DNA of 25,837 bases. It comes from CAZYVD01 sp964651045 (GTDB taxonomy: Bacteria; Zhuqueibacterota; QNDG01; DSAB01). Shown piece after piece: positions 22,918 to 25,837 of this stretch. The notes beneath the pieces were generated by a model. It made no database searches. It was not told the DNA's origin and saw only the letters and a program-made list of their open reading frames with translations. The position numbers and the translations under genes are program-made. Numbering within the stretch: the stretch's first letter is position 1; every line of letters starts with the position of its first letter. The DNA lies in NCBI GenBank assembly GCA_964651045.1, contig CAZYVD010000037.1, forward strand, positions 1-25,837, given 5' to 3'.

Positions 22918-24975
22918 TTGGAAACAGTCTCAGTATTAGAGAAAAATAGAAAGATTGACAGCGATTTATCTGGAGATTCTAACTTAAATCCCATGCTTTT
23001 ATTTGCACATCGCTTCAATGCATTTTTTGAATCAACCAATGATGGAATAGTAGTCTTTAATCCTGATGGCGATATAATCGATGCCAATCCGAGACTCCTT
23101 AAATTGTGCGGTTATGATTATAATGAAATTGTGTCGAAGTCTATAAAAGATATTTTTGATGAGTACTATTTTGATGAAATATGGGAAAGGTTCTGGCTTA
23201 TATTTCAGGGTAGAAAGAGGAGATATCCGATAGAGTGCACACTCATTTCCAAGTCGGGAAGGAGCAGGCCTGTTGAGGTGAGTCTGAGTCTTTTGAAGAA
23301 TCAGTATGGATTTCAGAAGGCAATCCTTGGAATAATTCGTGATATCACAAAGAGAAAACAGGCAGAGAGGGAGTTGATCCAGAGTGTAGATGAGCTGCAG
23401 AAGGTTTTTGATGCAGTACCAACCATACTCCTTGTGGTGGACAGCCAGAGGCGCATAAGAAGGATAAATCGTGCCGGCATGGAGGTTTTGATAAAAAATA
23501 AGAAGGATATTCTGAACAAAAAAATTGGTGATATTCTCGACTGTGTAAGGAGGAACGATGTTTCCAGAGGATGTGGATTTGGTAGAGGATGCCGAACGTG
23601 TCCAATAAGGGAGACTCTTTTAAGATGTTTAAAGATGGGCGAGGTTGTTTTAAGCCTGAATGCAAAGATTGAAAGAGAGGGTTTTGAGAATCCTAACTTT
23701 TACTACAGCATAAATGCAATACCGATGGAAAATAATGGTAAGAGATGGTGTGTGATCTCTCTTGAAGACGTTACAGCAAAAGAGAATGCAAGGATGGAGT
23801 CTATCAGATTGCATAATGCGATTTCTCGTGCAAATCTGGAGTTGAAAAAGACTTTAGACGATCTTGCCAAGAGTCAGTCCAAGCTTCTTGAATCTCAAAA
23901 ACTCGAACAGATAGGGCTCCTGGCATCCGGGCTTGCTCACAATCTCAAGACACCATTGAGCGGAATCAAGGGGTATGCCCAGTTGCTAAAACTTGATTAT
24001 AAAAATCTTAGAGAACTGGATCTTATCATTAATGAAGTCGAGGTCATGGAGTCGATAATAAACAATTTGATGCTGAAGAGTCGAAAGGGACACGAGAACA
24101 AAGAGGAGTCGTTAAATATAAATGATTTGATACGCATAGAACTTGAATTTTTAAAGGCAAACATGTTTTTCAAACATCGTGTAAAGACAAATATCAAGCT
24201 GGACAGGAATATTCCGTCGATAAAGGGAATCTATGGTCATTTCAGTCAGGCAATAGTCAACATAATACAGAACAGTCTTGATGCAATGTACGACTCAAAA
24301 GAGAAGGTCTTGACGATCAGGACGAGGCACGATGAGAAGAATATATATATTGAAATAAGTGATACAGGATGCGGAATACCAGAAGAGAACATGAACAAGA
24401 TCTTCGATGTATTTTTTACAACAAAGCCTCCTCATAATGAAAGAAAGGGAGAGGAGCCTTATGGAACTGGCCTTGGTCTGAGCAGCGCCAGCTACTATAT
24501 CAGACAGTATGGTGGAACAATATCTGTAGAGAGTAGAGTTGGTGAGGGAACAAAGGTCGTAATACAGATTCCGCACAATAAGAAGAGTGTCACACTGTCA
24601 AACAATCGTGTTTTAATTGTAGAAGATTCTGATACAATGATCGATATGCTTTCAAAGATTTGCCGTGATTTTGAACTCGAGGTCTATTGTTCGAATAATG
24701 GAGAAAAGGCTGTGAAGCTTTACAAGAAATATAAGCCTCATGTGGTTGTAACAGATCTCTGCATGCCAGGACTTCAGGGGACCGAGATGATGAGGATGAT
24801 TAGAAAGATAAATCCACATCAAAGGGTCATCTATGTTACAGGATATTCAGACAATCCTGAGTTTCGCGAATGGCTCATGAAGGAGGTTCAGAATCCTGCT
24901 ATGTGCACAATACTGAAAAAACCGTTTGCAGTTGATGATTTCAAGAAGGTAATGAAAAAGATGATATTCAACTAA
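22918..24975 (+). CDS. Hybrid histidine kinase (PAS-PAS-HisKA-HATPase-REC) with a cysteine-rich PAS
   Basis: 685-aa soluble hybrid kinase. PAS 1 spans about 33-150 and ends in the DITKRKQAE linker. PAS 2 spans about 155-290 and carries C209, C219, C225 and C228 (C-x5-C-x2-C, in GCGFGRGCRTCPIR), a pattern suited to a metal or Fe-S site. A helical linker leads to HisKA with H341 followed by Asn (AHNLKTPL), where most HisKA proteins have HE. The ATPase domain has N448-x3-N452, DTGCGIP, and GTGLGL. A C-terminal receiver (about 564-685) has E569-D570, phospho-acceptor D613 and K668. The TTG start at 22918 has AGGAGA at 22905-22910, 7 nt away. The PAS cysteines suggest redox or iron sensing, which is inference. 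It sits in the putative sigma-54-driven operon. Confidence 0.92.
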   Translation: METVSVLEKNRKIDSDLSGDSNLNPMLLFAHRFNAFFESTNDGIVVFNPDGDIIDANPRLLKLCGYDYNEIVSKSIKDIFDEYYFDEIWERFWLIFQGRKRRYPIECTLISKSGRSRPVEVSLSLLKNQYGFQKAILGIIRDITKRKQAERELIQSVDELQKVFDAVPTILLVVDSQRRIRRINRAGMEVLIKNKKDILNKKIGDILDCVRRNDVSRGCGFGRGCRTCPIRETLLRCLKMGEVVLSLNAKIEREGFENPNFYYSINAIPMENNGKRWCVISLEDVTAKENARMESIRLHNAISRANLELKKTLDDLAKSQSKLLESQKLEQIGLLASGLAHNLKTPLSGIKGYAQLLKLDYKNLRELDLIINEVEVMESIINNLMLKSRKGHENKEESLNINDLIRIELEFLKANMFFKHRVKTNIKLDRNIPSIKGIYGHFSQAIVNIIQNSLDAMYDSKEKVLTIRTRHDEKNIYIEISDTGCGIPEENMNKIFDVFFTTKPPHNERKGEEPYGTGLGLSSASYYIRQYGGTISVESRVGEGTKVVIQIPHNKKSVTLSNNRVLIVEDSDTMIDMLSKICRDFELEVYCSNNGEKAVKLYKKYKPHVVVTDLCMPGLQGTEMMRMIRKINPHQRVIYVTGYSDNPEFREWLMKEVQNPAMCTILKKPFAVDDFKKVMKKMIFN

Positions 24976-25029
24976 GGGCACGGGATTGGGTCTTGTTTTG
25001 CTAATAATAAGTGGAGAGATTTATAGAAT

Positions 25030-25837
25030 ATGGATTTAAAAAGAGAAAAAAACGTAGAGTCGATTGTTGCAGCCATTGATAATTTTAATAGTACAATTGC
25101 AGAGCTTGAAGATTCATATCAAAAAATCAGCCAGCAGATACAAGAGCTTAATGTTCACATCACAGAGAAGAACAGGCAGCTGGAGATGAACTTTTACAAG
25201 GTTAACAGAATGCGCTGGTTTTTTGACTCGATTCTTAACAGCATGACAGATGGCGTAATAGTGGTAGATAATGATGGTGTTATAGTCTTATTCAACAAGA
25301 GTGCCGAGAAAATGACAGGCTTTAAGTCGTCCGATGTGGTTGGGAAAAAGTATAATGATATTTTTAACAGAGGTGTGAGCAGCCGTTTCTCTCCACTTTA
25401 TACACTTAATAGTGGAGTAGGGCTTTTGCTCGAGGAAAAAGAGATGGTCACAAAATCGGGTGACAGCATACCTGTGAGATACAGCACATCTCTTGTGAGG
25501 GATAACAGAAATATGAAGTTAGGTGCTGTTGAGGTTTTTAGTGATCTTACTAAAATAAAGCGCCTCGAAAATGAAATTCAGCACATTAAGACACAGACCG
25601 CCTTGAATCAGATGGCAAATATCGTGGCGCATGAGATCAGAAATCCACTGGGCGGAATAAGAGGATATGTCGATCTGCTCGATCGTTCCCTTGAAAAGGA
25701 TGATTCGAGAAAAGAGATGGTAAGGAGCATTATTGAATCTATTGAAAGGCTCGATTCTATTATTGCAAGTTTTCATCTTTATACAAGACCGGTAAAGCCC
25801 TATTTTGAGCAGATCGACATGAGGCAGTTTTTAAATG
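25030..25837 (+). CDS. PAS-containing sensor histidine kinase, C-terminus cut by the window end
   Basis: The frame is open for 269 codons from the ATG at 25030 to the end of the window. The N-terminus (about 8-60) is a predicted coiled coil with no membrane segment. A PAS domain covers about 65-185 (SILNSMTDGVIVVDNDG at its start). The HisKA H-box is canonical, H201 in AHEIRNPLGGIRGY, followed by the dimerisation helix. The ATPase domain must lie beyond the window. The order coiled coil-PAS-HisKA without membrane anchor resembles FlrB/FleS-like soluble kinases that pair with sigma-54 activators, though that match is only architectural. GGAGAG at 25013-25018 lies 11 nt before the ATG. It follows the hybrid kinase by 54 bp. 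Confidence 0.9.
   Translation, partial: MDLKREKNVESIVAAIDNFNSTIAELEDSYQKISQQIQELNVHITEKNRQLEMNFYKVNRMRWFFDSILNSMTDGVIVVDNDGVIVLFNKSAEKMTGFKSSDVVGKKYNDIFNRGVSSRFSPLYTLNSGVGLLLEEKEMVTKSGDSIPVRYSTSLVRDNRNMKLGAVEVFSDLTKIKRLENEIQHIKTQTALNQMANIVAHEIRNPLGGIRGYVDLLDRSLEKDDSRKEMVRSIIESIERLDSIIASFHLYTRPVKPYFEQIDMRQFLN

Overview
The window reads as chromosomal DNA of an uncultured-type bacterium, most likely from the FCB superphylum (Bacteroidetes/Fibrobacteres/Chlorobi relatives or one of the allied candidate phyla). The evidence is two large secreted enzymes that end in the 'NxPNPFN ... SGLYF ... K(K/I)(M/I)xL(I/L)R' domain typical of type IX secretion cargo, together with sigma-54-type two-component regulation. 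Codon use favours ATA, AGA and AGG, GTG and TTG starts are common, and the DNA is moderately AT-rich by eye. I cannot name a genus. All recognised genes lie on the + strand and coding density is high.

1-5783: a tight housekeeping operon. It encodes lipoyl synthase (lipA), an AMP-forming acyl-CoA synthetase, a divergent EF-G-like GTPase, a HIT-family nucleotide hydrolase or transferase, and a lipoprotein cyclophilin. Gaps run from -11 to +10 bp. A good sigma-70-type promoter sits so close to the lipA ATG that the mRNA should be nearly leaderless. 5918-6652 is an RlmB-type rRNA 2'-O-methyltransferase.

6775-14325: a block of mainly exported hydrolases. It holds a papain-family cysteine protease with a T9SS-type C-terminus, a cytoplasmic D-2-hydroxyacid (D-lactate-like) dehydrogenase, a beta-lactamase-fold serine hydrolase with a long unassigned middle and C-terminal TPRs, and an M23 metallopeptidase-like protein with a second T9SS-type C-terminus.

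14326-18558: smc, preceded by a strong promoter and a terminator-like hairpin in its leader. A 286-bp spacer follows with a heptanucleotide tandem repeat. Then comes an initiator tRNA-fMet unit with its own promoter and a perfect intrinsic terminator.

18559-25837: a signalling cluster. A REC-PAS-PAS-GAF-histidine kinase lies immediately before an NtrC-family sigma-54 activator and is its likely partner. Next come a stand-alone receiver protein, a PAS-PAS-kinase-REC hybrid with a Cys-rich PAS, and a third kinase cut by the window end. A convincing -24/-12 promoter stands between the NtrC-type activator and the stand-alone receiver. The simplest model is a cascade in which the first kinase/activator pair turns on the downstream receiver and kinase genes. 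The signals and final targets cannot be read from this window.
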